Assembly: GCF_003574215.1 (NCBI RefSeq)
Contig: NZ_AP018558.1
Span: forward strand, 1,343,001-1,407,000
Length of the DNA stretch: 64,000 nucleotides
DNA from: Hydrogenophilus thermoluteolus
GTDB lineage: Bacteria; Pseudomonadota; Gammaproteobacteria; Burkholderiales; Rhodocyclaceae
Reading direction: 5' to 3'
The number at the start of each line of letters is the position of its first letter. The first letter of the stretch is position 1. The notes under the pieces are model-generated. The model ran no database searches. It worked only from the letters and a program-made list of their open reading frames with translations, and was not told where the DNA came from. A program made the translations under genes and the position numbers. This document shows positions 38,056 through 47,069 of the stretch, piece by piece.

Positions 38056-39045
38056 ATGGCCTCCGTTCTTACTGCCCCCGCCGCAACTACCCGCACCTCA
38101 GAAACCTCATTCGAAGCGCGCAAGGCCCAGCTACGCGAATGGTTCTCACTGCCGTTTTTCGACCTGCTGCACCGTGCGCACGAAACCCATCGCCGCCATT
38201 TTCCTGGCCACCGCGTGCAACGCTCCACCCTCCTGTCGATCAAAACCGGCGGTTGCTCCGAAGACTGTGGCTACTGTTCGCAGTCGGCACGCTACGAAAA
38301 AGCTACCGGTTTGTCTCGGCAACGGCTCCTCTCCGTCGACGAGGTGCGCGCCCGCGCCGAAGCAGCCAAGGCAGCCGGAGCCAGCCGTTTCTGCATGGGC
38401 GCGGCGTGGCGCGGCCCCAAAGGCCAAGACCTGGATCGGGTGGCGGAACTGATCGCCTCCGTGAAAGCGCTGGGGCTCGAAACCTGCGTCACGCTCGGGA
38501 TGCTCACCGACGACCAAGCGGCCCGTCTCAAAGCGGCTGGGCTCGATTACTACAACCACAACGTCGACACCGCTCCCGAATACTACGACCAAGTGATCAC
38601 CACGCATACCCTGCAAGATCGGTTGCGCACGTTGGAGGCGGTACGCAAAGCAGGGATCAAGGTTTGCTGTGGTGGCATCATCGGCATGGGTGAGACCCGC
38701 GAAGACCGTATCAGTATGCTCGCACTCTTGGCCGATCTCGACCCGCCGCCCGAATCGGTACCGATCAACCAACTCGTCCCGATTCCCGGCACCCCACTCG
38801 GCGATCAACCGCCGCTCGACCCATTTGAATTCGTCCGCACCATCGCCGTTGCCCGACTGGCGATGCCGACCAGTTACGTCCGCCTCTCCGCCGGTCGCAA
38901 AACGATGAGCGACGAACTGCAGGCGCTCTGCTTCTACGCCGGCGCCAACTCGATCTTCTATGGCGACGCGCTCCTCACCACCGGCAACCCGGACGTCGCG
39001 CACGACAACGCACTCTTCGAACGCTTGGGGCTGCAACCGGAATGA
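38056..39045 (+). CDS. bioB: Biotin synthase
   Basis: A 329-residue radical SAM enzyme inserting sulfur into dethiobiotin. The [4Fe-4S] cysteines are C67, C71 and C74 in [13 protein letters not shown]. The [2Fe-2S] ligands are supplied by later residues, including those around CMGAAWRGP and [11 protein letters not shown]. It leads an operon in which each gene overlaps the next. The ATG follows CTGGAGA, and the TGA overlaps the bioA ATG. Confidence 0.97.
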   Translation: MASVLTAPAATTRTSETSFEARKAQLREWFSLPFFDLLHRAHETHRRHFPGHRVQRSTLLSIKTGGCSEDCGYCSQSARYEKATGLSRQRLLSVDEVRARAEAAKAAGASRFCMGAAWRGPKGQDLDRVAELIASVKALGLETCVTLGMLTDDQAARLKAAGLDYYNHNVDTAPEYYDQVITTHTLQDRLRTLEAVRKAGIKVCCGGIIGMGETREDRISMLALLADLDPPPESVPINQLVPIPGTPLGDQPPLDPFEFVRTIAVARLAMPTSYVRLSAGRKTMSDELQALCFYAGANSIFYGDALLTTGNPDVAHDNALFERLGLQPE

Positions 39046-40418
39046 GCAGCGCACACCAGCTTGTCGAACGCTCCCTAGCGGCAATCTGGCACCCGTGCAC
39101 GCAGATGCAGCGTCATCTGCACCCGGACCCGGCACGCCGCATTCCCCTGTTACCGGTGGCGCGGGCCGAAGGGCCGTGGCTCTTCGACCCGGATGGGAAC
39201 CGCTACTTCGACGCATTCAGCTCTTGGTGGACCACCCTTTTTGGTCATTGCCACCCGCACATCGTCGCCGCGGTGCGCGAACAGATCGCGACGCTCGACC
39301 ACGTACTCCTTGCTGGCTGCACCCACGCCCCAGCGGTAGAACTCGCCGAAAGGCTTGCGGCAAAAACCGACGGCACGCTGGGACACGCCTTCTTCGCGTC
39401 GGATGGCGCCAGCGCCGTCGAAATTGCATTGAAATTGGCTGCGCACTACTGGCGCAACCAGGGTTTTCCTGAGAAGCACCGCTTCGTGGCCTTTGCCGGC
39501 GGCTACCACGGGGAAACGGTTGGCGCACTTGCGGTCACCGACATCCCGATCTTTCGTGAAGCGTACGAACCGCTCATCCGCCCCGCGGCGATGATGCCGT
39601 CGCCCGATACACGTCGCGGCCCCAATGCTGCGCACGAAGCGCTTGCCGCGCTCGCAGAATACTTGGCGGTACACCACGCAGAAACCGCTGCGGTCATCGT
39701 CGAACCGCTCGTGCAGGGCGCTGGCGGCATGGCGATGCACCCGCCGTCGTTCCTGAATGCGCTGCGCGACCTGTGCACCCGCCACGACGTGCTTCTCATT
39801 TTCGACGAAATCGCCGTCGGCTGCGGCCGCACCGGTCGTTTCTTCGCCCATGAGCACGCGGGTGTCCGACCGGACCTCCTCACCCTCTCCAAAGGCATCA
39901 CGGGCGGCACGCTTCCGCTTGCGGTGGTGCTTGCGCGCGACGAACTCTTTCGCGCGTTCCTTGCCGACGAAGTCACGCGCGCCTTTCTCCATTCCCACTC
40001 CTACACGGGCAACCCGCTTGCCTGCCGCGCCGCATGCGCCACGCTCGACCTCTTGGACAATCCGGAGGTTTGGCCACAGATCGAAACGCTCGGCGCTGCG
40101 TTCGAAGCGGCGATGGCTCAAGTCGCCGCGCAGGTGGGTGGGGTTCACCTGCGCCGCACCGGCACGATCGTTGCGTTCGACCTCCCTGACGCCCCAGGCG
40201 ATTTCGCCCCGCGGGTCGCGAAAGCAGCGCTTGCGGCAGGGCTCCTCTTGCGCCCCCTTGGCAACACCTGCTACGTGATGCCGCCGTTCGCCACCCCGCC
40301 GGAACTGGCCGAATGGTTCGGCACGCAGTTGTTGCGCACCCTCACGCAGGTGCTCGAGACCGCAGCCGCATCGGACTGCTTTCAACCGGCACACCCTCAG
40401 GAACCGCCGCTGCCATGA
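39042..40418 (+). CDS. bioA: Adenosylmethionine-8-amino-7-oxononanoate aminotransferase
   Basis: A 458-residue class III aminotransferase converting KAPA to DAPA with SAM as amino donor. The opening [15 protein letters not shown] is typical of BioA. The PLP lysine is K284 in [17 protein letters not shown], and [15 protein letters not shown] is another hallmark. ATGA overlaps join it to bioB and bioF. Confidence 0.97.
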   Translation: MSSAHQLVERSLAAIWHPCTQMQRHLHPDPARRIPLLPVARAEGPWLFDPDGNRYFDAFSSWWTTLFGHCHPHIVAAVREQIATLDHVLLAGCTHAPAVELAERLAAKTDGTLGHAFFASDGASAVEIALKLAAHYWRNQGFPEKHRFVAFAGGYHGETVGALAVTDIPIFREAYEPLIRPAAMMPSPDTRRGPNAAHEALAALAEYLAVHHAETAAVIVEPLVQGAGGMAMHPPSFLNALRDLCTRHDVLLIFDEIAVGCGRTGRFFAHEHAGVRPDLLTLSKGITGGTLPLAVVLARDELFRAFLADEVTRAFLHSHSYTGNPLACRAACATLDLLDNPEVWPQIETLGAAFEAAMAQVAAQVGGVHLRRTGTIVAFDLPDAPGDFAPRVAKAALAAGLLLRPLGNTCYVMPPFATPPELAEWFGTQLLRTLTQVLETAAASDCFQPAHPQEPPLP

Positions 40419-41632
40419 CCGCGCACGATCCTTGGCAACTGCCTGCCGAATGGCTCGCGCAACGGCGAGCGCAGGGGCTCGAACGCCGCCACCGCCCCTT
40501 TGCCCCCAGTTCAACGAGTGGGATCGCCCATGCCCGCAATCGGCAATGGGTCAATTTCGCCAGCAACGACTACCTGGGGCTAGCCCACCATCCGGCGGTG
40601 ATCGCAGCGTGGCAGGCAGGCGCCACGCGCTGGGGCGTGGGGTCCACCGCGTCGGCGCTCGTCTGCGGCTATACCGAAGCGCACGAAACGCTCGAAAGCG
40701 CGCTCGCCGCGTGGCTGGGCTTCCCTGCGGCGCGGCTCTTTACCTCCGGCTACGCCGCGAACCTGGCTGCGGTGACGATGCTCGCAAGCGAATCCCCTTC
40801 GACGACCGCCATTTTTGCCGACAAGCTCGTCCATGCGTCGCTCATCGACGCGCTGCTTCTTGCACGTGCCCACGGGGCGCACGTGCGCCGCTACCCGCAC
40901 CGGGACACCGAAACGCTGGCGCGCTGGCTTGCCGAAAGCCCTGCCCCCCTCAAAATCATCGTCACCGACGGTGTCTTCAGCATGGATGGCGACATCGCGC
41001 CGCTTCCTGAGCTCGCCTCCCTTGCCGAACGCCACCGCGCGTGGTTGATCGTCGACGACGCCCACGGCATCGGGGTGTTGGGTAAAGGACGCGGCACGTT
41101 CGCCCATTTCGGCCTGACCCCACCACCGCATTGGCTCTGGATCGCTACCTTTGGCAAAGCGGTGGGCGTTGCCGGTGCGGCGATTCTGGGGAGTAAAGAT
41201 GCGATTGCTTGGCTCGACCAAAGCGCGCGCACCCACATCTACACCACCGCAATGCCACCGGCGCAGGCAGAAGCGCTCAACGCAGCGATCACCGTGATCC
41301 GCACCGAACCGGAGCGGTTGGCCCACCTGCACCGCTTGATCGCGCAATGGCGTTCCCTCGCCCAAACGCTTGCCGCAACAGCAGCAACCCCGCTCGAATC
41401 GGCAACCGCGATTCAGCCGCTCGTTGTCGGCGAAAGTCAGCGCGCCCTGCACCTCGCGCAGGCGCTCGAACGAAGTGGTTTCCTGGTTCCAGCAATCCGC
41501 CCCCCAACCGTTCCGCCCAACACGGCGCGCCTGCGCATCTCGCTCTCGGCAGCCCATGAGCCGGAACACCTCGTGCACCTTGCCGCTGCGCTCCAGAACC
41601 TTTTGGCACCACCGCACAGGAACGGAACGTGA
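40415..41632 (+). CDS. bioF: 8-amino-7-oxononanoate synthase
   Basis: A 405-residue PLP enzyme condensing pimeloyl-thioester with alanine. The lysine is K248 in IATFGKAVGVAGAAI, preceded by DDAHGIGVLG. The substrate glycine-rich part is FASNDYLGLAHHP. The ATG at 40415 overlaps the bioA stop. Its TGA shares a base with the bioC ATG. Confidence 0.97.
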   Translation: MTAHDPWQLPAEWLAQRRAQGLERRHRPFAPSSTSGIAHARNRQWVNFASNDYLGLAHHPAVIAAWQAGATRWGVGSTASALVCGYTEAHETLESALAAWLGFPAARLFTSGYAANLAAVTMLASESPSTTAIFADKLVHASLIDALLLARAHGAHVRRYPHRDTETLARWLAESPAPLKIIVTDGVFSMDGDIAPLPELASLAERHRAWLIVDDAHGIGVLGKGRGTFAHFGLTPPPHWLWIATFGKAVGVAGAAILGSKDAIAWLDQSARTHIYTTAMPPAQAEALNAAITVIRTEPERLAHLHRLIAQWRSLAQTLAATAATPLESATAIQPLVVGESQRALHLAQALERSGFLVPAIRPPTVPPNTARLRISLSAAHEPEHLVHLAAALQNLLAPPHRNGT

Positions 41633-42465
41633 TGGCAAAGCGCGCACAAATGCCACCCAGTGCCGCAACACGTGAACCGCCCGCCGCCCCCAAAGCGCGC
41701 GTTCGCGCCGCGTTTGGGCGACGCGCGTCCCACACCGCGCACCACGACGTCGCGCAGCGCAAGATCGCCGCAACACTCTTTGCCGCGCTCGACGCCGCGA
41801 TAGCCGCAGCCGAGGCCCCGTTGCCGCAAACGCCATGGTTGCTGGATGCGGGCTGTGGGGTGGGCCGTGACCTGCCGCACCTCAAAGCGCGTTTTCCCCA
41901 CCATCGTCTCCTCGCGTTGGATGCGGCTCCGGCGCTGCTCGCGACCCTACCGCCCGAATTGGCCACCCCCATCGTGGGCGACCTCGAACAGCTCCCGTTC
42001 CCTACCCAAACGCTCGCGCTCTACTGGAGCAACTGCGCGTGGCAGTGGACGACACCGGCGCTGGTCGTTGGCGAACTCGCACGCACGCTGGCGCCGAACG
42101 GCTGGGCCGCACTCAGCATCGTGCTCGCCGGTACTTTTCCCGAACTCGCCGCCGCGTTTTCCGAATTGGACGAACCGGCACCGCTTGCACCATTAGCGGA
42201 CGAATCGACCTGGCGGCAGGCATTTGCCTGTCATCCCTGGCGCACCCTCCACGGTACGCACCACACGATCCCCCTCTTCTTCGCCACGCCACAAGAACTC
42301 CTCGCCTCGATTCGTGGTGTTGGCGCAACGGCCACCCCGAAAACGCCCCACCGCTTCGACCGCACCCGACCGCGCCGCCTTGCCGCCGCGCTGGAACGGC
42401 TGCGTGGCCCCCACGGAATCCCCCTCACCTACCAAATCCTGACCATTTTGGCGCAACGACCATGA
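41632..42465 (+). CDS. bioC: Malonyl-ACP O-methyltransferase BioC
   Basis: A 277-residue SAM methyltransferase that methylates malonyl-ACP to start pimelate synthesis. The SAM loop is LLDAGCGVGRDLPHL near residue 73, and WSNCAWQWTTP is a BioC-like stretch. The N-terminus contains RVRAAFGRRASHTAHHDVAQ. A GTG one codon upstream is possible, but the ATG that overlaps the bioF stop is more likely. The matching esterase BioH is not in the window. Confidence 0.9.
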   Translation: MAKRAQMPPSAATREPPAAPKARVRAAFGRRASHTAHHDVAQRKIAATLFAALDAAIAAAEAPLPQTPWLLDAGCGVGRDLPHLKARFPHHRLLALDAAPALLATLPPELATPIVGDLEQLPFPTQTLALYWSNCAWQWTTPALVVGELARTLAPNGWAALSIVLAGTFPELAAAFSELDEPAPLAPLADESTWRQAFACHPWRTLHGTHHTIPLFFATPQELLASIRGVGATATPKTPHRFDRTRPRRLAAALERLRGPHGIPLTYQILTILAQRP

Positions 42466-44354
42466 TCCAATTGCGATCGCTCACCTTCAGCCGCACCGAC
42501 AAGCGCCTGGTGGAAAACGCCACATTGCAAATCCACGCGGGTTGGAAAGTCGGCGTCACCGGCGCCAACGGCTGTGGCAAATCGACGCTGTTTGCGCTGC
42601 TGCACGGTGACCACCACCCCGACCACGGTGACCTGGAGTGGCCAGTCACCTGGCGGATTGCGCACGTCGCCCAGGAAACCCCTGCCGTTGACACCCCGGC
42701 TATCGAATATGTCTTGGATGGCAACACCGAATTGCGTCGCCTCGAACGTGCGCTCGCGGAAACGGAACGCGCACACGACGGCATCCGCATCGCCGAGCTC
42801 CACGAAGCGCTCGCCGCGATCGACGGCTACGCCGCGCGCGCCCGCGCCGCGGAGATCCTCGACGGGCTCGGTTTTTCACCCGCAGCGCAGCAGCGCCCCG
42901 TCGCCACCTTTTCCGGCGGATGGCGGATGCGCCTCAACCTGGCCCGGGCTCTTGCCGCAGACGCGGAGTTGCTCCTTCTCGACGAACCGACGAACCACCT
43001 CGACCTCGACGCCGTGTTGTGGCTGGAAACGTGGCTGCAGCGCTCGCCCGCCACGCTTCTCGTGATTTCGCACGACCGCGAACTCCTCGATACGGTCGCG
43101 ACCCACATCCTCAGCTTCGAAAACGGCACCCTTCGCCTCTACACCGGCAACTTCACCACGTTCGAACGCACGCGCGCCGAACAGTTGGCCCACCAGCAAG
43201 CCCTGTACGAAAAACAGCAGCGCGAAATCGCCCATTTGCGCGCATTCGTCGAACGCTTTCGCGCCAAAGCCACCAAAGCGCGGCAAGCGCAAAGCCGCTT
43301 GAAGGCGCTTGCCCGCATGGAACTGATCGAGGCGGCGCACGTCGACTCCCCGTTCACCTTCCGTTTCCTCCCACCAGAGGGAACCTCCGACCCACTGCTC
43401 ACGCTGGAAGCGGCCGCGGTCGGCTACGACGGGAAACCGCTACTGACCGATATCGACCTCACGATCCGCCCCGATACCCAGCTTGCGCTGCTGGGCCCCA
43501 ACGGTGCCGGAAAATCGACACTCATCAAACTCCTTGCTGGGGAACTGCCGCTCCTTGCGGGCAAGCGGACCGAAGGGCGAAAACTCAAGATCGGCTATTT
43601 TGCGCAGCACCAAATGGAACGGCTGCGGCCACACGAAACGCCACTGCAGCACCTGATCCGCCTCGAACCGACGACGCCGGAACAAGAGTTGCGTGATTTT
43701 CTCGGCCGCTTCGATTTTCGCGGTACTGCAGCCGACACCCCCTGCCGCGCCTTTTCGGGTGGTGAAAAGGCGCGGTTGGCGCTCGCGTTGCTGTTACGTA
43801 CGCGCCCGAACCTCCTCCTGCTCGACGAGCCCACGAACCACCTCGACCTCGAAATGCGCGACGCATTGACACGCGCCCTGCAAGAGGCCGAGGTCGCCGT
43901 CGTGCTGGTTTCGCACGACCGTTACCTGCTGCGCGCCACCGCCGACACCTTCGTACTGGTCGCCGACGGGCGGGTAGCGCCTTTCGACGGCGACCTCGAC
44001 GACTACGCCAACTGGCTGGCGCAACGCCGTCAAACCCACCGCGCCCCGACCGTCGCAGACCGTTCGGCCAAAGCGCAACGCATCGCCGACCGCGCCGCGC
44101 AAAAAGCCGCACAAGCGGAGCAGCGGCGCTTGGAAAAAGCCGCAGCGAAATGGGAAGCAGAAATCGAAACACTAACCGCTGCGCTGCACGCAGTCGAAGC
44201 GCGGCTGGCCGATCCGGCACTTTACTCTGACCGCGCCGCTGCCGACGCCGTCGCCCGCGAAGCCGACGCGCTGCGCGCCCAAATCGCTGAGGCCGAAACC
44301 CAATGGCTCGAAGCGCAAACGGCATTGGAAGCACTCACCTTGGCGTCTGAATGA
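42462..44354 (+). CDS. ABC-F family ATPase (YheS-like)
   Basis: A 630-residue soluble protein with two ABC domains. The first has GANGCGKSTLF, FSGGWRMRLNLARAL and DEPTNHLD; the second has GPNGAGKSTLI, FSGGEKARLALALLL and DEPTNHLD. A charged interdomain linker (about 240-300) and a coiled-coil C-terminus (about 525-625) are typical of YheS/Uup-like members. ABC-F proteins act on the ribosome. It is unusually placed between bioC and bioD, overlapping bioC by ATGA. Confidence 0.92.
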   Translation: MIQLRSLTFSRTDKRLVENATLQIHAGWKVGVTGANGCGKSTLFALLHGDHHPDHGDLEWPVTWRIAHVAQETPAVDTPAIEYVLDGNTELRRLERALAETERAHDGIRIAELHEALAAIDGYAARARAAEILDGLGFSPAAQQRPVATFSGGWRMRLNLARALAADAELLLLDEPTNHLDLDAVLWLETWLQRSPATLLVISHDRELLDTVATHILSFENGTLRLYTGNFTTFERTRAEQLAHQQALYEKQQREIAHLRAFVERFRAKATKARQAQSRLKALARMELIEAAHVDSPFTFRFLPPEGTSDPLLTLEAAAVGYDGKPLLTDIDLTIRPDTQLALLGPNGAGKSTLIKLLAGELPLLAGKRTEGRKLKIGYFAQHQMERLRPHETPLQHLIRLEPTTPEQELRDFLGRFDFRGTAADTPCRAFSGGEKARLALALLLRTRPNLLLLDEPTNHLDLEMRDALTRALQEAEVAVVLVSHDRYLLRATADTFVLVADGRVAPFDGDLDDYANWLAQRRQTHRAPTVADRSAKAQRIADRAAQKAAQAEQRRLEKAAAKWEAEIETLTAALHAVEARLADPALYSDRAAADAVAREADALRAQIAEAETQWLEAQTALEALTLASE

Positions 44355-44367
44355 GGAGGACCTTGCC

Positions 44368-45015
44368 ATGACCGCAACCGCCTATTTCGTCACCGGCACC
44401 GACACCGAGATCGGCAAAACCACCGTAACCGCGATTTTGTTACGGCAAGCCGCCGCAGAAGGAAAGCGCGCTGCGGGACTCAAACCGATCGCAGCCGGGG
44501 TCGAAGCGTCCGGAGCGAATGCCGACGTCGCTGCGCTCATCGCCGCAAGCAACGTCCCGCTACCCCGCGACGTCGTCAACCCGTACTGCTTCGCCGAACC
44601 GATCTCGCCGCACCTCGCGGCGCAACACGAAGGGGTCACGATCGACTTCGCGGTCATTCGCCGCGCCGTGGACACCGCCCGAACCCAGTGCGACCTCCTC
44701 TTCGTCGAAGGGGTGGGGGGTTTTCACGCGCCACTCTCAGAAACCACGACGGTTGCCGATCTGGCGGTTGCGCTCAACCTTCCCGTGCTTTTGGTGGTCG
44801 GGATGCGCCTGGGCTGCCTCAACCACGCGCTGCTCACCGTCGAGGCGATCACCGCGCGCGACCTTCTTTTTGCCGGTTGGATCGCCAACCAGATCGACCC
44901 CGAAATGGCTGCGTTCGCAGAAAACCTAGCGACACTGCAAGCGCGCCTCTCGGCACCGTGTTGGGGCGTCGTTCGCTATGGCGCCCACGCATTGAGCCAC
45001 CCCGTTACACCTTAG
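44368..45015 (+). CDS. bioD: Dethiobiotin synthetase
   Basis: A 215-residue ATP-dependent carboxylase closing the ureido ring of dethiobiotin. The P-loop is FVTGTDTEIGKTTVTAILL. Substrate-site segments are GLKPIAAGVE and FVEGVGGFHAPLSE. It begins 13 bases after the ABC-F gene with GAGGA upstream and ends the operon. It is convergent with the nuclease gene across 70 bases that hold no clear terminator. Confidence 0.96.
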   Translation: MTATAYFVTGTDTEIGKTTVTAILLRQAAAEGKRAAGLKPIAAGVEASGANADVAALIAASNVPLPRDVVNPYCFAEPISPHLAAQHEGVTIDFAVIRRAVDTARTQCDLLFVEGVGGFHAPLSETTTVADLAVALNLPVLLVVGMRLGCLNHALLTVEAITARDLLFAGWIANQIDPEMAAFAENLATLQARLSAPCWGVVRYGAHALSHPVTP

Positions 45016-45085
45016 CCGGGTAATGGTAAGGGGAGCGCATGCTCGCTCGGTTATGTTCCTCTATTCCAACACGTACGGGAAATGC

Positions 45086-45643
45086 TCACCACGTCCGCGG
45101 CGTAAAACCCGGCTGGTTGCACACCACCACGTCGTCGTCGGCCTGAACGAGCACGTAAAGCCCTTGTTTTTCGGCGTAGCGCACCACCTCATCCGGCGCG
45201 CCCATCGCCGCCACCGCCCCGTGCAGGAGTTTGTCGGCGAATTCGGGAAACGCCGCTTTGAAGCAGGCAAGGCGCTCCAGGTGTTCGTCGACGTCGTCGG
45301 TGGTCAAGCGGCTTTTGCACTCCACGGCAATCGCGTGGTCGCCGTTGATCACCAAAAGGTCGATCTCCATCACGGTCTGGCCCGCGTCGTCACGCGCGCG
45401 CACGTTGGGCATCACCCGATGCACGGGAATGCCCTGCTCTTGAAAGAGGCGCACCACCGCGGGCTCGACCATGTCCTGCACGAACTGGCCCAGGCGGTTC
45501 CCCAGACGCCCCAACTGGCGTTCGAGCGCGCGGATTCGGCGGTCGGTCTCTTGCATGCGGCGATCGGTCTCCTTGCTCTGTTCGGCAAGGCCCAGAATCA
45601 TCGCTTTGAGGTCGTCCCAAGAGATTTCGGTGGCGGTCGTCAT
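45086..45643 (-). CDS. PD-(D/E)XK nuclease-superfamily protein with N-terminal coiled coil
   Basis: A 185-residue protein. Residues 20-55 are a coiled coil (KETDRRMQETDRRIRALERQ). The nuclease-like motif is EIDLLVINGDHAIAVECKSR, with D95, E108 and K110 as likely catalytic residues. The family resembles small proteins common in cyanobacteria and beta/gammaproteobacteria whose DNA substrate and role are unknown. The ATG at 45643 fits the usual opening (TEISWDDLKAMI); a longer start at 45709 overlaps the stop of the WYL-like remnant. Confidence 0.75.
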   Translation of the reverse strand: MTTATEISWDDLKAMILGLAEQSKETDRRMQETDRRIRALERQLGRLGNRLGQFVQDMVEPAVVRLFQEQGIPVHRVMPNVRARDDAGQTVMEIDLLVINGDHAIAVECKSRLTTDDVDEHLERLACFKAAFPEFADKLLHGAVAAMGAPDEVVRYAEKQGLYVLVQADDDVVVCNQPGFTPRTW

Positions 45644-45705
45644 GGTTGGGTCGGCGTCATTTCTGAACTCACAAACCATCAACCATTTTACCACTGCGCT
45701 TTGCG

Positions 45706-45840
45706 TCATCCGGGCGCTACGGAATCATCTACCGGTACCTTCTCGATGTCCCACACCTCACTGCCAAAGCCGCGCAGCCAACGGTCAAGCCGCTGGGAGT
45801 CAGGTAGCGTTGCGGTAATGAGCAAAAGGTCTGCATAGCT
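45706..45840 (-). pseudogene. Remnant of a WYL-type regulator C-terminus
   Basis: The minus strand reads 44 codons of protein-like sequence ending at a TGA (45706-45708), with ITATLPDSQRLDRWLRGFGS and VWDIEKVP. This resembles the extreme C-terminus of WYL-domain transcriptional regulators, where a PD-x-x-x-LxRWLxxFG helix is followed by a short strand. No start codon or further homology continues upstream; the frame dissolves before the chromate transporter gene. I infer a decayed gene whose body was lost. The family match is from pattern recognition only. Confidence 0.45.
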
Positions 45841-45891
45841 TATGCAACTAACCCCCGATCGTCCTACTGCAACGCTTGAGCACGATGACGC

Positions 45892-46443
45892 TCACCCATA
45901 ACCCAACGCACCGACCAACCCGCCCATCAAAATCAACCAGATCGGGGCCAGTCGGGTGCGGAGCATGCACCAAACCGTCACGGCAATCAGAAGGATTGGA
46001 CCCCATGGAACCGTTTCTGCGCCATCCAGGAAGGGTTTGAGTAACACCCAACTGGTAGCCAGAAGAAGCCCCACGGTCATCGGCGCCAAACCTACGGTGA
46101 AGGCTTGTACCCCCACGGACGTTCGGTGGGTGCGCAGCCAACGGCTGACCCGCAAGGAAAGCAGTGTCGAGGGCAGCAAAATGCCGCACAATGCGGCGAG
46201 CGCACCCACGAGCCCAGCGATCTGATATCCGACCACAGCAACGAACGTGACGTTCGGGCCTGGCGCGGCTTGCGCCAACGCGATCGAGGTCACGAACCCG
46301 GTCTCGTCGAGCCAGCCGCGCTCGACGACGAAATAGCGGTGCATCTCCGGCGCTGCAGACATCGCGCCCCCGATCGAAAGCAGCGAAAGCAACAAAAAAT
46401 GGCTGACCAGGTCGAAGAGATCTGCCGCTGAGAGTCCATTCAC
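45892..46443 (-). CDS. Chromate transporter, C-terminal half of a short-chain pair
   Basis: A 183-residue membrane protein with about five or six helices. It carries LSIGGAMSAAPEMHRY and ALAQAAPGPNVTFVAVVGYQ, the second-half signature of CHR chromate transporters. The start is a GTG at 46443 that overlaps the stop of the first half (GTGA), so the two are co-translated. Together they make the equivalent of one ChrA. Chromate or sulfate handling is a family assignment. Confidence 0.87.
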   Translation of the reverse strand: MNGLSAADLFDLVSHFLLLSLLSIGGAMSAAPEMHRYFVVERGWLDETGFVTSIALAQAAPGPNVTFVAVVGYQIAGLVGALAALCGILLPSTLLSLRVSRWLRTHRTSVGVQAFTVGLAPMTVGLLLATSWVLLKPFLDGAETVPWGPILLIAVTVWCMLRTRLAPIWLILMGGLVGALGYG

Positions 46444-47045
46444 TCTCGATTCTTCCCCGTTTCTTGGCGCGCGAGCTGGCAAAACGCAATCCCCCATCCG
46501 GTTCCGCCAACGAAGAGCACGACCCAAACCAGAGGCACGTGCCACACCGCCACCAGCGCCACCGTGACCCCGACCAAAAGCAACGTCACACCGCGACCCA
46601 ATGGGTTTCGGCGTAATGCGGCAATGAGCTTGATCGCCATCGCGATCATCAAGCCTGCCGCGACCGCTCCCATACCGCGCAGTGCGCCCGCCACCATGGG
46701 CAAATCGGCAAACTGCTGGTAGCTGGCGGCAAGGGTCAAAACGATGGCGATTGGCGCGGTCAACATCCCGGCAAGCGCCGCGAGCGCGCCTGGCCAACCG
46801 AAGAAACGATCACCAAGCATCAACGCCAGATTGACGACGTTCGGCCCGGGCAGCACTTGGGCAACCGAATAGAGCTCGAGGAACGCCTCGCGGCGTAACC
46901 AGCGCTTGCGATCCACCAACTCCCGCTGCGCAACGGCCAGAACACCACCGAAACCTTGGAGCGCCAGGACGGTGAACGTCACAAACAACTCAACCAACGA
47001 TTGCGGTCGGGAAGTGGGTTCGTGTTCGGGTGCCGAATCGTTCAT
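46440..47045 (-). CDS. Chromate transporter, N-terminal half of a short-chain pair
   Basis: A 201-residue membrane protein with the N-terminal CHR signature: LQGFGGVLAVAQRELVDRKR and YSVAQVLPGPNVVNLALMLG. It pairs with the following gene. There is no Shine-Dalgarno sequence before the ATG at 47045; instead a 6-bp-stem hairpin ends three bases upstream. It lies 24 bases after ggt. Confidence 0.87.
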   Translation of the reverse strand: MNDSAPEHEPTSRPQSLVELFVTFTVLALQGFGGVLAVAQRELVDRKRWLRREAFLELYSVAQVLPGPNVVNLALMLGDRFFGWPGALAALAGMLTAPIAIVLTLAASYQQFADLPMVAGALRGMGAVAAGLMIAMAIKLIAALRRNPLGRGVTLLLVGVTVALVAVWHVPLVWVVLFVGGTGWGIAFCQLARQETGKNRE

Positions 47046-47048
47046 GGA

Positions 47049-47066
47049 GAAACGCTACGCCGTTTC
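47049..47066. repeat. Inverted repeat between ggt and the chromate transporter
   Basis: GAAACG (47049-47054) and CGTTTC (47061-47066) form a perfect 6-bp stem with a 6-base loop. On the transcribed minus strand the hairpin ends three bases before the start codon and four bases after the ggt stop. No T-tract follows, so it is not a standard terminator. Confidence 0.5.
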
Positions 47067-47069
47067 AAC

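Noticed and set aside
45016..45085. A terminator between bioD and the nuclease gene
   Set aside because: CCGTTAC and GTAATGG can pair with a wobble, but no T-tract follows on either strand.
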